Assembly (NCBI RefSeq): GCF_031760065.1
Contig: NZ_CP134500.1
Span: 3,224,001-3,288,000 of the forward strand
DNA: 64,000 bases
Direction: 5' to 3'
Source: Streptomyces durocortorensis
Lineage (GTDB): Bacteria; Actinomycetota; Actinomycetes; Streptomycetales; Streptomycetaceae
The notes beneath the pieces were generated by a model. The model saw only the letters and a program-made list of their open reading frames with translations, did not search any database and had not been told where the DNA came from. This document shows positions 18,685 through 26,908 of the stretch, piece after piece; within the stretch, counting starts at the first letter, position 1; the number at the start of each line of letters is the position of its first letter. The position numbers and the translations under genes are program-made.

Positions 18685-18982
18685 GGTCACTCCTGGCATT
18701 TCGACGACAAATGTTTCGGTATGCCGAGCCTACGTGCTCCCCGGTCGCCGCGCTCCACCCACCGGTGACCAACTCTTTCGGGTGAGATTCCAGAACCGCC
18801 GTGAGGGCTCCTATACCTGACCAGCGGCCCCGCCCAGGCGGGAATCCCGCGATTTCGGCCCCCCAGCCCACCATTCGGCGGTAGGAAGGGCATGCGCAAC
18901 GGCGCACGAGCGCACATATTCAGTGACGCAGAGTTACACCACGGGAGCCGTCCCGTCCGTCAGAGTGCAGAGGAGTGCCCCG

Positions 18983-19804
18983 GTGAGTCAGCCGGAGATG
19001 CAGCCCGAGGGGCCGCCCCGCAAGGAGTCCGATGCGGGATCCGGTGAGAACGGAGCGGATAGTTCCGCTACCGGGAACGGGGCCAGGACCGCAGACAGCG
19101 CCACCGGCCGCGCCGGGGGGCGCGATCTGACCGGACGCCCCTTCCCGCTCGGCGACTGGGGCGAGCCCGCCGAGCGGCTGGACGAGCTGTACCGCTGGGT
19201 CGAGGCCGGGGCCCTGGACACCGCCGACTGGTACCTCAAGGACCGGATCTGGAAGCGCCGGGGAGCGCGGGCCCTGCGAATGGGCACCGCCGCCGGGGTG
19301 ATCGCCGGGGCGGCCCTCCCGCTGCTCGATCTGACCGGTGCGCTGAACGGCTCGGCCGGGTGGGGCTATCTGTCACTGCTCCTCGGCGCCGCCTGCATGG
19401 CCTGCGACCGGTACTTCGGCCTCACCTCCGGCTGGATAAGGAACCTCGCCACGGCCCAGGCCGTGCACCGTCGGCTCCAGGTGCTCCAGTTCGACTGGGC
19501 CTCGGAGTGCGTACGGGAGATGCTCGGGCCGACCGAGGGCACGGCCAGCGAGGCGGCGGAGCGGTGTCTGGGGGTGCTGCGGAGGTTCTCCGAGGACGTC
19601 ACCGAGCTGGTGCGGTCGGAGACGGCGGACTGGATGGTGGAGTTCCGGGCCGGGCCCGCGCCGATGGGCATGCAGGCGCTGGTCACCGGAAGCGCGGGCG
19701 GACGGGCGGAGTCGGGGGCGGTGCCGGGGCGGTTCTCGATGCCGTCGGTGGCGGCCCGGCCGAACATGCCGCGGCAGCGGCCGCCGGAGCCGGGGGCGCG
19801 GTGA
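18983..19804 (+). CDS. SLATT domain-containing two-helix membrane protein
   Basis: A 273-residue protein with a low-complexity N terminus, then WVEAGALDTADWYLKDRIWKRRGARALR, two membrane helices (about 121-140 and 148-165, VIAGAALPLLDL and YLSLLLGAACMACDRYF), and a cytoplasmic helical C terminus. The layout matches SLATT proteins (SMODS and SLOG-associating two-helix effectors), proposed as pore-forming effectors in conflict systems. No nucleotidyltransferase or SLOG gene is adjacent, so this looks like a stand-alone conserved member. GTG 18983 follows GAGGAG at 7 nt. Confidence 0.8.
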   Translation: MSQPEMQPEGPPRKESDAGSGENGADSSATGNGARTADSATGRAGGRDLTGRPFPLGDWGEPAERLDELYRWVEAGALDTADWYLKDRIWKRRGARALRMGTAAGVIAGAALPLLDLTGALNGSAGWGYLSLLLGAACMACDRYFGLTSGWIRNLATAQAVHRRLQVLQFDWASECVREMLGPTEGTASEAAERCLGVLRRFSEDVTELVRSETADWMVEFRAGPAPMGMQALVTGSAGGRAESGAVPGRFSMPSVAARPNMPRQRPPEPGAR

Positions 19805-19810
19805 GGTCGC

Positions 19811-19860
19811 TTCGGGGGCGCTGCCCCCGGCCCCGGGCCTCAATCGCCGGACGGGCTGGA
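19811..19860 (+). repeat. Dispersed hairpin element, copy 1
   Basis: A short hairpin (GGGGGCG-CTG-CCCCC type), then a CCCCGGGCCTCAATCGCC segment and ACGGGCTGGA. Related copies occur at 35193-35245 and 45539-45587, with a 15-bp remnant at 24351-24365. It begins 6 bp after the SLATT gene and may terminate it. Confidence 0.65.
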
Positions 19861-19924
19861 TTTCGGCGCCCCCTGCCCCCGCCCGCAGGTAAAGCGCACG
19901 GGCCGGGTCCCCCGCCCGTTGCGG

Positions 19925-20575
19925 TCAACTGAAGATGATCATTGAGCCCTGTGCCAGGCTGCGGGTCGCCGCCGCGTGGAGGCCCAGCCACACGTGGCGT
20001 TCCCGGGCGAACGGGCTGTCGTCGCAGGGGATCGGGTCCGCCGGCTGCTCCAGGGCCGTGGGGCCCGCGGGTGGTTGCGGGGCGGCCGGGGGGTTGGCCG
20101 GGTCGATGCCGATGGACGGGGCGACGAACTCCAGCTCCCGCAGCAGCCCGTGCGCGGAGCCCAGCGGGCCGCCGCCCGCCAGGAGCGCGTCGTCGGAGAG
20201 CGGCGCCGGGAAGTCCACGGGGACGTACGCCCCGGCGTGGTCGTAGTGCCAGACCAGATGCGACTGCTGCGCGCCCTGTTCGAACATCTCCAGCAACTGC
20301 TCGTAGTCACCGTCGAGACCGGCGACCGGGGTGACGGCGAGGCCGCTCAGCTGGAGCAGATAGGCGCGGCGCAGAAAGTGCAGGGCGTCGTAGTCGAAGC
20401 CCGCCACGGGGGCGACGTCTCCCGTGAGGCCCGGCATGTACGCGTAGACGGGGACGGGCGGCAGGCCCGCGTCGTTCAACGCCTTGTCGTAGACGGCGAT
20501 CTCTTCGGCGAAGGGATTGTCGGCGCTGTGGCACAGCACGTCGACGAGGGGGACCAGCCACAGGTCACAGGCCAC
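19925..20575 (-). CDS. Conserved hypothetical protein, 216 aa
   Basis: A soluble acidic protein I do not recognise. Visible features are ACDLWLVPLVDVLCHSADNPF at the start, a Tyr/Pro-rich YAYMPGLTGDV segment, a helical middle (LHFLRRAYLLQL, YEQLLEMFEQGAQQSHLVWHYDHAGAYVPVDF-like residues), and a Pro-rich loop before the C terminus. Coding potential is good and GGAGAG precedes GTG 20575 by 9 nt. It may belong to the DUF1877-like size class but no family could be confirmed. It ends just past a dispersed repeat. Confidence 0.7.
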   Translation of the reverse strand: MACDLWLVPLVDVLCHSADNPFAEEIAVYDKALNDAGLPPVPVYAYMPGLTGDVAPVAGFDYDALHFLRRAYLLQLSGLAVTPVAGLDGDYEQLLEMFEQGAQQSHLVWHYDHAGAYVPVDFPAPLSDDALLAGGGPLGSAHGLLRELEFVAPSIGIDPANPPAAPQPPAGPTALEQPADPIPCDDSPFARERHVWLGLHAAATRSLAQGSMIIFS

Positions 20576-20762
20576 GAAGTCTCGCTCTCCAACGGGTTCG
20601 GGCGATCGTCGGGACAGCGTAATGCGGGCGGAACCTCACGCACAGTGCCCCGGAGCGAACGGAGAGACCGGAGGGCTGTCCGGAGGGCTGTGCAGAGCTT
20701 GCCCCGCGGCCCGACTCGGGGCCCGACTCGGGACCCCGCAAGGCTCGCAGGACCCTCGGGGC

Positions 20763-21446
20763 TCACCGCCCTTGCGCCTCCAGGCGGTCCGCCCAGGCCA
20801 GTGCGTGCGCGTAGTAGGAGTGCAGGGTGGCGTGGACCTGCTCGTGGTCGCCCCGGGCGATGGCCTCGACCAGTTCCTCGTGACCGTCCCACAGGGCGCT
20901 CCCGTCCGCGCCCTCACCGTTCTCGCCGCGCAGCCGGTGCACGGCGAACATCCAGGCCTGGACGCGGAGTTTGGTGAGGAAGTCGGCGATGTAGGGGTTG
21001 AGCACGAACTGACCCAGCTCCCGCCAGAACCGCAGGTCGTACCCGATCAGCACGTCCAGGTCGCCGCCCTTCGCCGCGCGGACCGCCTCCGCCGCCCGCC
21101 GCCGGATCGAGGCGAGACTGTCGGGCCGGACCGCGACCCGGGCAGCGGGGTCGCGGAAAAGGCCCTCGACGACGAGGGCCCGGGCCTCGGTCATCGCACG
21201 GTAGTCGGCGACGCTGAACTCGCGGACCTGGAACCCCCGGTGCTGGTCGGAGGCGAGGAGCCCCTGCGCGGAGAGGTCGAACAGGGCCTCGCGGACGGGC
21301 GTCGCGGAGACCCCGTACTGCACGGCGATCTGCTTGACCGTGAACTCCCGGCCCGGCGGAAGACGCCCTGCGAGCACCTCGTCACGCAGCGCGTCGGCGA
21401 TCTGCTGGCGCAGGGTACTGCGGGTCACACCTCCACTCGGACCCAT
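20763..21446 (-). CDS. GntR family transcriptional regulator (FCD type)
   Basis: A 227-residue regulator. The N-terminal winged helix has LRQQIADALRDEVLAGRLPPG and KQIAVQYGVSATPVREALFDLSAQGLL (about 12-65). The C-terminal helical FCD ligand domain follows (ALVVEGLFRDPAARVAV, LNPYIADFLTKLRVQ, GHEELVEAIARGDHEQVHATLHSYY). FCD regulators usually answer to an acid metabolite. GGGAGGA stands 6 nt before ATG 21446. It is just downstream of the class III aminotransferase in the same direction, so it may control that gene. Confidence 0.93.
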   Translation of the reverse strand: MGPSGGVTRSTLRQQIADALRDEVLAGRLPPGREFTVKQIAVQYGVSATPVREALFDLSAQGLLASDQHRGFQVREFSVADYRAMTEARALVVEGLFRDPAARVAVRPDSLASIRRRAAEAVRAAKGGDLDVLIGYDLRFWRELGQFVLNPYIADFLTKLRVQAWMFAVHRLRGENGEGADGSALWDGHEELVEAIARGDHEQVHATLHSYYAHALAWADRLEAQGR

Positions 21447-21507
21447 ACCGGTTCCTCCCGTTCATCCCTGTTCATCCCCTTCGGCCGGTCGTTCCCGGTC
21501 AGGGTCA

Positions 21508-21533
21508 GTCACCTTAGGCTCGGGTCACCTTAA
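21508..21533. promoter_or_regulatory. Direct repeats upstream of GntR gene
   Basis: GTCACCTTAG (21508-21517) and GTCACCTTAA (21524-21533) repeat with a 16-bp period, 60-90 bp before the GntR start. They could be an operator or a duplicated promoter element. Confidence 0.4.
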
Positions 21534-21538
21534 GCCAG

Positions 21539-21576
21539 GGCCGCCGCCGTGCCCGTTTCCGGGCACGGCGGCGGCC
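21539..21576 (-). terminator. Terminator of class III aminotransferase
   Basis: Perfect 17-bp GC arms (21539-21555 and 21560-21576) around a 4-nt loop, 85 bp past the aminotransferase stop and before the GntR gene. It separates the two transcripts. Confidence 0.8.
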
Positions 21577-21660
21577 GACTGGGGGCACTTCCGAGGCCGA
21601 TAGCGTACGGAAGCGGATCGTCCGGTTACGAGGCGTACGCGCCGGGCGGGCGTGCGGGCG

Positions 21661-23070
21661 CTACACCGTGTGCTCGTCGGCCACGGAGAGTGCGATGTCC
21701 AGCGCCGCGAGTCCCTCCTTGGCCTCGGCCTCGGTGACGTTGCAGGCGGGGACGGCGTGGGTCCGGTTCATGTTGATGAACGGCCACAGCCCCTGCTTCT
21801 TCGCCGCCGCGCCGAAGGCGGCCATCGGGGCGTTGGCCTCGCCCGAGGCGTTGTACGGGACGAGCGGCTCACGGGTCTCGCGGTTGCGGACCAGCTCCAG
21901 TGCCCAGAACGCGCCGAGACCGCGCACCTCGCCGACGGAGGGGTGGCGCTCGGCGAGTTCGCGCAGGCCGGGGCCGAGGACGGTCTCGCCGATCCGGGCC
22001 GCGTGCTCGACGACCTTCTCGTCCTCCATCACCTGGATGGTGGCGACGGCGGCGGCACAGGCCAGCGGGTGGCCGGAGTAGGTGAGGCCGCCGGGGTACG
22101 GGCGGGTCTCGAAGGTCGCGGCGATCTCGGCGCTGATGGCGACGCCGCCGAGCGGTACGTAACCGGAGTTGACGCCCTTCGCGAAGGTCAGCAGGTCCGG
22201 CACGACGTCGAAGTGGTCGGCGGCGAACCAGGCGCCGGTGCGGCCGAACCCGGCCATCACCTCGTCCAGCACGAAGACGATCCCGTACCGGTCGCAGATC
22301 TCGCGGACACCCGCCAGATAGCCGGGCGGCGGGGTCATGATGCCCGCCGTGCCCGGGACGGTCTCCAGGATGATCGCGGCGATGGTGGCCGGGCCCTCGA
22401 AGGCGAGGGTGTCCTCCAGGTGCTGGAGTGCGCGGGCGCACTCCTCGGCCTCGGTCGCGGCGTAGAACGGCGAGCGGTAGAGGAACGGCGCCCAGAACCG
22501 GACGACGCCCGCCGAACCGTTGTCGGAGGCCCAGCGGCGCGGGTCGCCCGTGAGGTTGATCGCGGTGGAGGTCGCGCCGTGGTACGAGCGGTAGGCGGAG
22601 AGCACCTTCGTACGACCGGTGTGCAGCCGGGCCATGCGGATGGCGTTCTCCACGGCCTCGGCACCGCCGTTGGTGAAGAAGATCTTGTCCAGGTCACCCG
22701 GGGTGCGCTCGGCGATGAGGCGTGCGGCCTCGGAGCGCGACTCGACGGCGAACGCGGGCGCGAAGGTGGCGAGTTTGCCCGCCTGCTCCTGGATCGCGGC
22801 GATCACGGTCGGGTGCTGGTAGCCGATGTTGGTGTAGACGAGCCCGCTGGTGAAGTCGAGGTAGCGGTTGCCGTCGTAGTCCCAGAAATAGGCCCCCTCG
22901 GCGCCGGCGACGGCGAGCGGGTCGATGAGGCCCTGGGCGGACCAGGAGTGGAACACGTGCGCGCGGTCCGCGGCCTTCACGGCCGCACCGGCCGCGGGGT
23001 CGGCGTACGGGGCATGAGGGGCATGAGGGGTCATGCGGTGAGCGTAGGCGCTGGTGGGGGCGGTCTCCAT
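21661..23070 (-). CDS. Class III PLP-dependent aminotransferase
   Basis: A 469-residue aminotransferase of the omega-amino-acid group. Visible parts are DYDGNRYLDFTSGLVYTNIG, FTNGGAEAVENAIRMAR, SYHGATSTAINLTGDPRRW, the PLP-contacting IVFVLDEVMAGFGRTG, and the Schiff-base lysine in LTFAKGVNSGYVPLGG. Likely donors are omega-amines such as beta-alanine, taurine or GABA, but the substrate is not fixed by sequence. ATG 23070 follows AAGG at 5 nt; ATG 23034 is a shorter option. It is divergent from the DJ-1 gene across two palindromes. Confidence 0.9.
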   Translation of the reverse strand: METAPTSAYAHRMTPHAPHAPYADPAAGAAVKAADRAHVFHSWSAQGLIDPLAVAGAEGAYFWDYDGNRYLDFTSGLVYTNIGYQHPTVIAAIQEQAGKLATFAPAFAVESRSEAARLIAERTPGDLDKIFFTNGGAEAVENAIRMARLHTGRTKVLSAYRSYHGATSTAINLTGDPRRWASDNGSAGVVRFWAPFLYRSPFYAATEAEECARALQHLEDTLAFEGPATIAAIILETVPGTAGIMTPPPGYLAGVREICDRYGIVFVLDEVMAGFGRTGAWFAADHFDVVPDLLTFAKGVNSGYVPLGGVAISAEIAATFETRPYPGGLTYSGHPLACAAAVATIQVMEDEKVVEHAARIGETVLGPGLRELAERHPSVGEVRGLGAFWALELVRNRETREPLVPYNASGEANAPMAAFGAAAKKQGLWPFINMNRTHAVPACNVTEAEAKEGLAALDIALSVADEHTV

Positions 23071-23137
23071 GGCCACCTTGTATGACGTGGGGCGCGGAGG
23101 TCGGCAGGGTGTCGGGTCCGGGCACCCTCCCTCAATT

Positions 23138-23172
23138 GACAGCATACTGTCGTCATGACAGGCTTCTGTCAT
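23138..23172. promoter_or_regulatory. Double palindromic operator before DJ-1/marR
   Basis: Two palindromes share arms GACAG/CTGTC with 4-bp spacers: 23138-23151 (5-bp arms) and 23155-23172 (7-bp arms, ATGACAG-N4-CTGTCAT). Their centres are 19 bp apart, near two helical turns. They overlap a TTGACA hexamer (23136-23141), and lie between the divergent aminotransferase and DJ-1 genes. The MarR protein encoded downstream is the likely binder. Confidence 0.7.
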
Positions 23173-23190
23173 CTACTTCGGGAGGCCGTC

Positions 23191-23793
23191 ATGACCAGCA
23201 GCAGAGCTGTGGTCCATCTCGCCGTGTACGACACCCTCGCTGACTGGGAGACCGGGTACACCACCGCCTTCCTCGCCCAGAACGGCTACCGGGTGCGGAC
23301 CGTGGGACCCGAGCGGGAGCCGGTCACCACCATGGGCGGGCTGCGCGTGCAGCCCGATCTGGCGCTGGCGGAGCTGCGGCCCGAGGACAGCGCGCTGCTG
23401 ATCCTCCCCGGGGCCGGACTCTGGGACGCGGGCGACGACTTGGCGCCGTTCGCCCGTACCGCGCGCACCTTCCTCGACGCGGAGGTGCCGGTCGCGGCGA
23501 TCTGCGGGGCGACGGCGGGACTGGCCCGCGAGGGGCTCCTCGACGACCGGGCGCACACCAGCGCGGTCTCCTTCTACCTGGCGGCGACGGGGTACGGGGG
23601 TGGCACGCGGTACGTGGACGCGGACGCGGTGACGGACGGCGGGCTGATCACGGCCGGACCGACGGAGCCGGTGGCGCTGGCGCGGGAGGTGTTCGGGCTG
23701 CTGGGGGTGTACGGCCCGGAGAAGCTGGGGGCCTGGTACCGGCTGTTCCACGACTCGGACCCGAGTGCGTACGAGGTGTTGGAGGGTGAGTGA
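23191..23793 (+). CDS. DJ-1/PfpI family protein
   Basis: A 200-residue protein of the class I glutamine amidotransferase-like DJ-1/PfpI superfamily. The nucleophile-elbow cysteine is Cys105 in AAICGATAG. LLILPGAGLWD supplies the preceding acidic strand region. Family members act as chaperones, glyoxalases or hydrolases on reactive carbonyl damage. GGGAGG lies 5 nt before ATG 23191; an upstream in-frame ATG at 23155 falls inside the operator and is unlikely. The stop overlaps the marR start, so the two form an operon. Confidence 0.92.
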   Translation: MTSSRAVVHLAVYDTLADWETGYTTAFLAQNGYRVRTVGPEREPVTTMGGLRVQPDLALAELRPEDSALLILPGAGLWDAGDDLAPFARTARTFLDAEVPVAAICGATAGLAREGLLDDRAHTSAVSFYLAATGYGGGTRYVDADAVTDGGLITAGPTEPVALAREVFGLLGVYGPEKLGAWYRLFHDSDPSAYEVLEGE

Positions 23794-24370
23794 GCGCGCG
23801 GGGGAAGTCCCTTCCCGACAGGAGTTGTTGAGCCGGGCCGCGCTGACGGTGTTCCGCCTGAACGGGCAGTTTCTCGCCGTGGCCGACGAGTTGGCCGAGC
23901 CGGGTGGCCTTACGGCGGCTCGGTGGCAGGTGCTGGGGGCCGTACTGCCCGAGCCGTTGCCGGTGGCGGGGATCGCGCGGGCGATGGGTATCACCCGGCA
24001 GAGCGTGCAGCGGATCGCGGACCTGCTGGTCGAGCAGGGGCTCGCGGAGTACGCGGAGAACCCGGCCCACCGCCGCGCGAAGCTGTTGCGGGTGACGGGG
24101 GCGGGGCGGGATGCGGTGTCCCGGATCGACCCGGCCCATGCGGAGTTCGCTGCGCGGCTGGCGGGGGAGCTGGGGGCGGAGGGGTTCGCGGAGGCGGTGG
24201 GGGCGCTGGAGCGGCTGTCGGGGGCGGTGGGGGCTTTGACGGCCGCGCAGGCGTATGGGCCTGGGGCGGGGGCTGGGGCTGGCTCTGGGGCCGGGGCTGC
24301 CCCAGCCCCAGCCCCTGCCCCTGCCTCCGGCGCGGAGCCGGGCCACCGGCCCAGCCCGTCCGGCGCTTAG
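23786..24370 (+). CDS. MarR family transcriptional regulator
   Basis: A 194-residue winged-helix regulator: LTVFRLNGQFLAVADELAEP, then GGLTAARWQVLGAVLP, recognition helix ITRQSVQRIADLLVEQGL, and the wing ENPAHRRAKLLRVT. It overlaps DJ-1 by 8 bp, and probably represses the operon through the double palindrome at 23138-23172. The last 35 residues are a Gly/Ala/Pro run encoded by a strong inverted repeat and a fragment of a dispersed repeat, so the native end may have been replaced. GAGGTG stands 7 nt before GTG 23786. Confidence 0.9.
   Translation: MSERAGEVPSRQELLSRAALTVFRLNGQFLAVADELAEPGGLTAARWQVLGAVLPEPLPVAGIARAMGITRQSVQRIADLLVEQGLAEYAENPAHRRAKLLRVTGAGRDAVSRIDPAHAEFAARLAGELGAEGFAEAVGALERLSGAVGALTAAQAYGPGAGAGAGSGAGAAPAPAPAPASGAEPGHRPSPSGA
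24269..24315. repeat. 14-bp inverted repeat inside the marR 3' end
   Basis: Arms 24269-24282 and 24302-24315 are perfect complements (GGGGCTGGGGCTGG type). They lie in the coding tail of marR. A 15-bp exact reverse match to the dispersed element of 19811-19860 follows at 24351-24365. The hairpin may end transcription of the DJ-1/marR operon. Confidence 0.6.
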
Positions 24371-24473
24371 GACGGGCGGAGTGCGGGCACGGCAGGCGGG
24401 CACGGCAGGTGCGCTCGGCAGGTGCGCTCGGCGGCGCTATCCTCGTGCGGGCCGCACGGGGGAGGAACGCGCC

Positions 24474-26249
24474 ATGGACAAGCTCGGGGCCGAGGACCCG
24501 CACCGCATCGGCGCGTACAGGCTCCTCGGCCGCCTCGGCGAAGGCGGCATGGGGCAGGTCTTCCTCGCCCGCTCCGACCGCGGCCGCACCGTCGCCCTCA
24601 AGCTCGTCCGCCGCGAGCTCGCCGAGCGGCCCGAGTTCCGCGCCCGCTTCCGCCAGGAGGTCCACGCGGCGCACCGGGTCGGCGGGACCTGGACCGCCCC
24701 CGTGCTGGACTCCGACACCGAGGCCCCGGTCCCCTGGGTCGCCACCGGCTACGTCGCCGGGCCCTCCCTCCAGCGCATCGTCTCCGGCCGCCCCGGCACC
24801 CCAGTCGCGGCCTCGGGGGCGTACGGGTCGCTCCCGGTACGTTCCGTCCGGTTCCTCGGCTCCGGGCTCGCCCACGCCCTCCAGCACATCCACGGCGCCG
24901 GGCTCATCCACCGCGATCTGAAGCCGTCCAACGTCCTCCTCACCATCGACGGCCCCCGGGTCATCGACTTCGGCATCGCCCGCGCCCTGGACTCCGTGCC
25001 CGACGGCGACCTGACCCGCACGGGAGCGATCGTCGGCTCGCCCGGGTTCATGGCCCCGGAGCAGGTGCGCGGCGAGCGCGTGACCACCGCGTGCGACGTG
25101 TTCTGCCTCGGGTCCGTCCTCGCGTACGCCGCTTCCGGCCGCCTGCCCTTCGGCTCGGCGGACAGCGGCGGGCCCCACGCCCTGATGTTCCGGATCGCCC
25201 AGGAGGACCCGGACCTGACCGGCGTACCGGAGGAGCTCGCCGACGTCGTACGGGACTGTCTGGCGAAGGACCCGGCGGCCCGGCCCGGTCCGGACGAGAT
25301 CCTGGCGCGCCTGGGCGGGGCCGAGGCGGACGAACCCTGGCTCCCCGGCATCCTCATCGCCCAACTGGGCCGCCATGCGGTGGAGCTGCTCGACGCGGAG
25401 GACCCGGAGGCCCCGCAAGCCCCGCAAGCCCCGGCGGCCCCGGCGGCCCTCCAAGCCTCCGTGCCCCCGCCAGCCCCCGCGGCTCCGCCCCCTGCCTCAG
25501 CCCCGCCGCACCCGAACCCGCCCCCGTACCCCCATGCCCATGCCCATCCCCAGCCGCCCCCGTACCCCCACCCGCACGGCCCTACCGCCGAGCAGCCCTT
25601 CTCCCCCGCCTACTTCACCCCCGCGCCCCCTCCCGCCCGGGACCGCCGGTCCGCCGGGGCCACCGCCGCGCTGATAGCCGTCGCCGTGGTCGTCGCGATA
25701 GGTGCGGGCGGGTCCGTGTACGCGTTCATGAAGGACGGAGGCATGGGCACCACCATCTCCCCGGACGCGTCCTCCTCAACCGACGCGAACGGCCCGAACA
25801 GCACGAACGACACGGGAAGTGCGAACGGCGACAGCGGAGGCAACGGCGGGAGCGGGGGCAGCGGAGACAACGGCACCACCGACAGCGAAGGCACCGTCCC
25901 CCGCGTCTACCTCGGCACCTGGTCCGGCTCCATACCCGGCGACCAAGGCCCCTCCACCCGCACGCTGACCATCCGCCAGGGCGACGTCGGCGACCCGGTC
26001 CTCTCCCTCACCGCCGAAGGTCCCCTCTCCTCCGGCTCCACGTACCACTGCGAGTTCAGCGCACGCCTCGCCGCCCGCCCCACCGCCGACGGCCCCGTCC
26101 GGATCGGGCCCTCCGCCGTCTCCTCCGGCGAACCGGCCACCTCCTGCTCCCCCGGCAAAGCCACCGAGCTGACCCTGCTGCCGGACGGCACCCTGCGCCG
26201 GACGGTGACCGGCACGGGCGAGAGCCTGACCTACACCAAGTCGGATTGA
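24474..26249 (+). CDS. Receptor-type Ser/Thr protein kinase (PknB-like)
   Basis: A 591-residue kinase. The cytoplasmic kinase domain (about 13-280) has the Gly loop GEGGMGQVF, Lys43 in VALK, HRDLKPSN (Asp148), DFG (165-167), GSPGFMAPEQ (about 188-197) and DVFCLGSVL. A Pro-rich juxtamembrane stretch (320-390) precedes one membrane helix (394-418). Outside lies a Ser/Gly/Asn linker and a 110-residue C-terminal domain with two cysteines (TYHCEF, ATSCSPG), unlike PASTA repeats, which probably senses an extracellular cue. GGAGGA is 7 nt before ATG 24474. No phosphatase is adjacent. Confidence 0.95.
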   Translation: MDKLGAEDPHRIGAYRLLGRLGEGGMGQVFLARSDRGRTVALKLVRRELAERPEFRARFRQEVHAAHRVGGTWTAPVLDSDTEAPVPWVATGYVAGPSLQRIVSGRPGTPVAASGAYGSLPVRSVRFLGSGLAHALQHIHGAGLIHRDLKPSNVLLTIDGPRVIDFGIARALDSVPDGDLTRTGAIVGSPGFMAPEQVRGERVTTACDVFCLGSVLAYAASGRLPFGSADSGGPHALMFRIAQEDPDLTGVPEELADVVRDCLAKDPAARPGPDEILARLGGAEADEPWLPGILIAQLGRHAVELLDAEDPEAPQAPQAPAAPAALQASVPPPAPAAPPPASAPPHPNPPPYPHAHAHPQPPPYPHPHGPTAEQPFSPAYFTPAPPPARDRRSAGATAALIAVAVVVAIGAGGSVYAFMKDGGMGTTISPDASSSTDANGPNSTNDTGSANGDSGGNGGSGGSGDNGTTDSEGTVPRVYLGTWSGSIPGDQGPSTRTLTIRQGDVGDPVLSLTAEGPLSSGSTYHCEFSARLAARPTADGPVRIGPSAVSSGEPATSCSPGKATELTLLPDGTLRRTVTGTGESLTYTKSD

Positions 26250-26344
26250 GCTACATCCGGTCGGCTCGACCTGGATCGGCGCCATGCCCCGCCCGGTCCC
26301 GCCATGCCCCCCTGGGCCCGCCGTCCGCCCTCCACCCCAGGCAC

Positions 26345-26752
26345 TCAACTCAGTAACGCATAAGCCGCGTTGAACAGGATCAGCGTGTGCACGAACCGGT
26401 GCGCACACGTCGGCCGGTACCGCCACATCAGCGGCCAGGTGTCACCCCCGAGCGCCGGTACGGGTACGTAACTGACCCGGCCCGTCGCCCCGTTGAACGT
26501 CGACACCTCGCGCGGCCACGGGCGTCCGGCCGTGGAGCCCGCCGGCACGAGGAAGTACACCCCGCGCCGCCCGTTCGACTCGGTGACGACCGGGCCCGGT
26601 TCGCCCCCGACCAACTCCTCCATCAGGTCGGCCAGCCGCCGCCCCTCGTCGCCGTCGACGCGGACGGCGTCGAATTGCACGCCCGCCTTGCGGAGCTGGA
26701 ATCCGGAGTCCGGAATCCACTCGATTTTCAGCCCGCGATTCGTTGCATTCAC
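26345..26752 (-). CDS. Hypothetical protein, 135 aa, divergent from XRE regulator
   Basis: A small soluble protein I do not recognise with certainty. It contains GFQLRKAGVQFDAVRVDGDEG, a PVVTESNGRRGVYFLVPAG strand pair and PLMWRYRPTCAHRFVHTL at the end. The strand pattern faintly recalls the prim-pol-like N-terminal domain found in other short Streptomyces proteins, but the catalytic acidic motif is not evident. It is divergent from the XRE/DUF397 pair and shares its promoter region. Codon use looks like real coding sequence. Confidence 0.65.
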   Translation of the reverse strand: MNATNRGLKIEWIPDSGFQLRKAGVQFDAVRVDGDEGRRLADLMEELVGGEPGPVVTESNGRRGVYFLVPAGSTAGRPWPREVSTFNGATGRVSYVPVPALGGDTWPLMWRYRPTCAHRFVHTLILFNAAYALLS

Positions 26753-26844
26753 AGGACGATTGTGGCGCTCGTCGCCTAGCGTTCTCCCTACCTGCCGAGG
26801 TGCGTCGCATAGCCGTTGACCTGCACCGACTTCGCTGAAGCCGA

Positions 26845-26893
26845 GTTGAGTTCGACGGTATCGAGTAGTGACCGGTTGAGTTCGGTCGAGTCG
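26845..26893. promoter_or_regulatory. 30-bp-spaced direct repeats before XRE regulator
   Basis: GTTGAGTTCG occurs at 26845-26854 and 26875-26884, each followed by a TCGAGT hexamer (26861 and 26887). They lie within 65 bp of the XRE start and are a plausible autoregulatory operator. Confidence 0.5.
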
Positions 26894-26908
26894 AAAAGAG
26901 ATCGCGTA

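Noticed and set aside
23155..23190. An earlier ATG for DJ-1
   Set aside because: It lies within the palindromic operator and has no ribosome site; ATG 23191 has GGGAGG at 5 nt.
24269..24315. The inverted repeat as an insertion sequence end
   Set aside because: No transposase, no target duplication, and it is low-complexity GC sequence in a coding tail.
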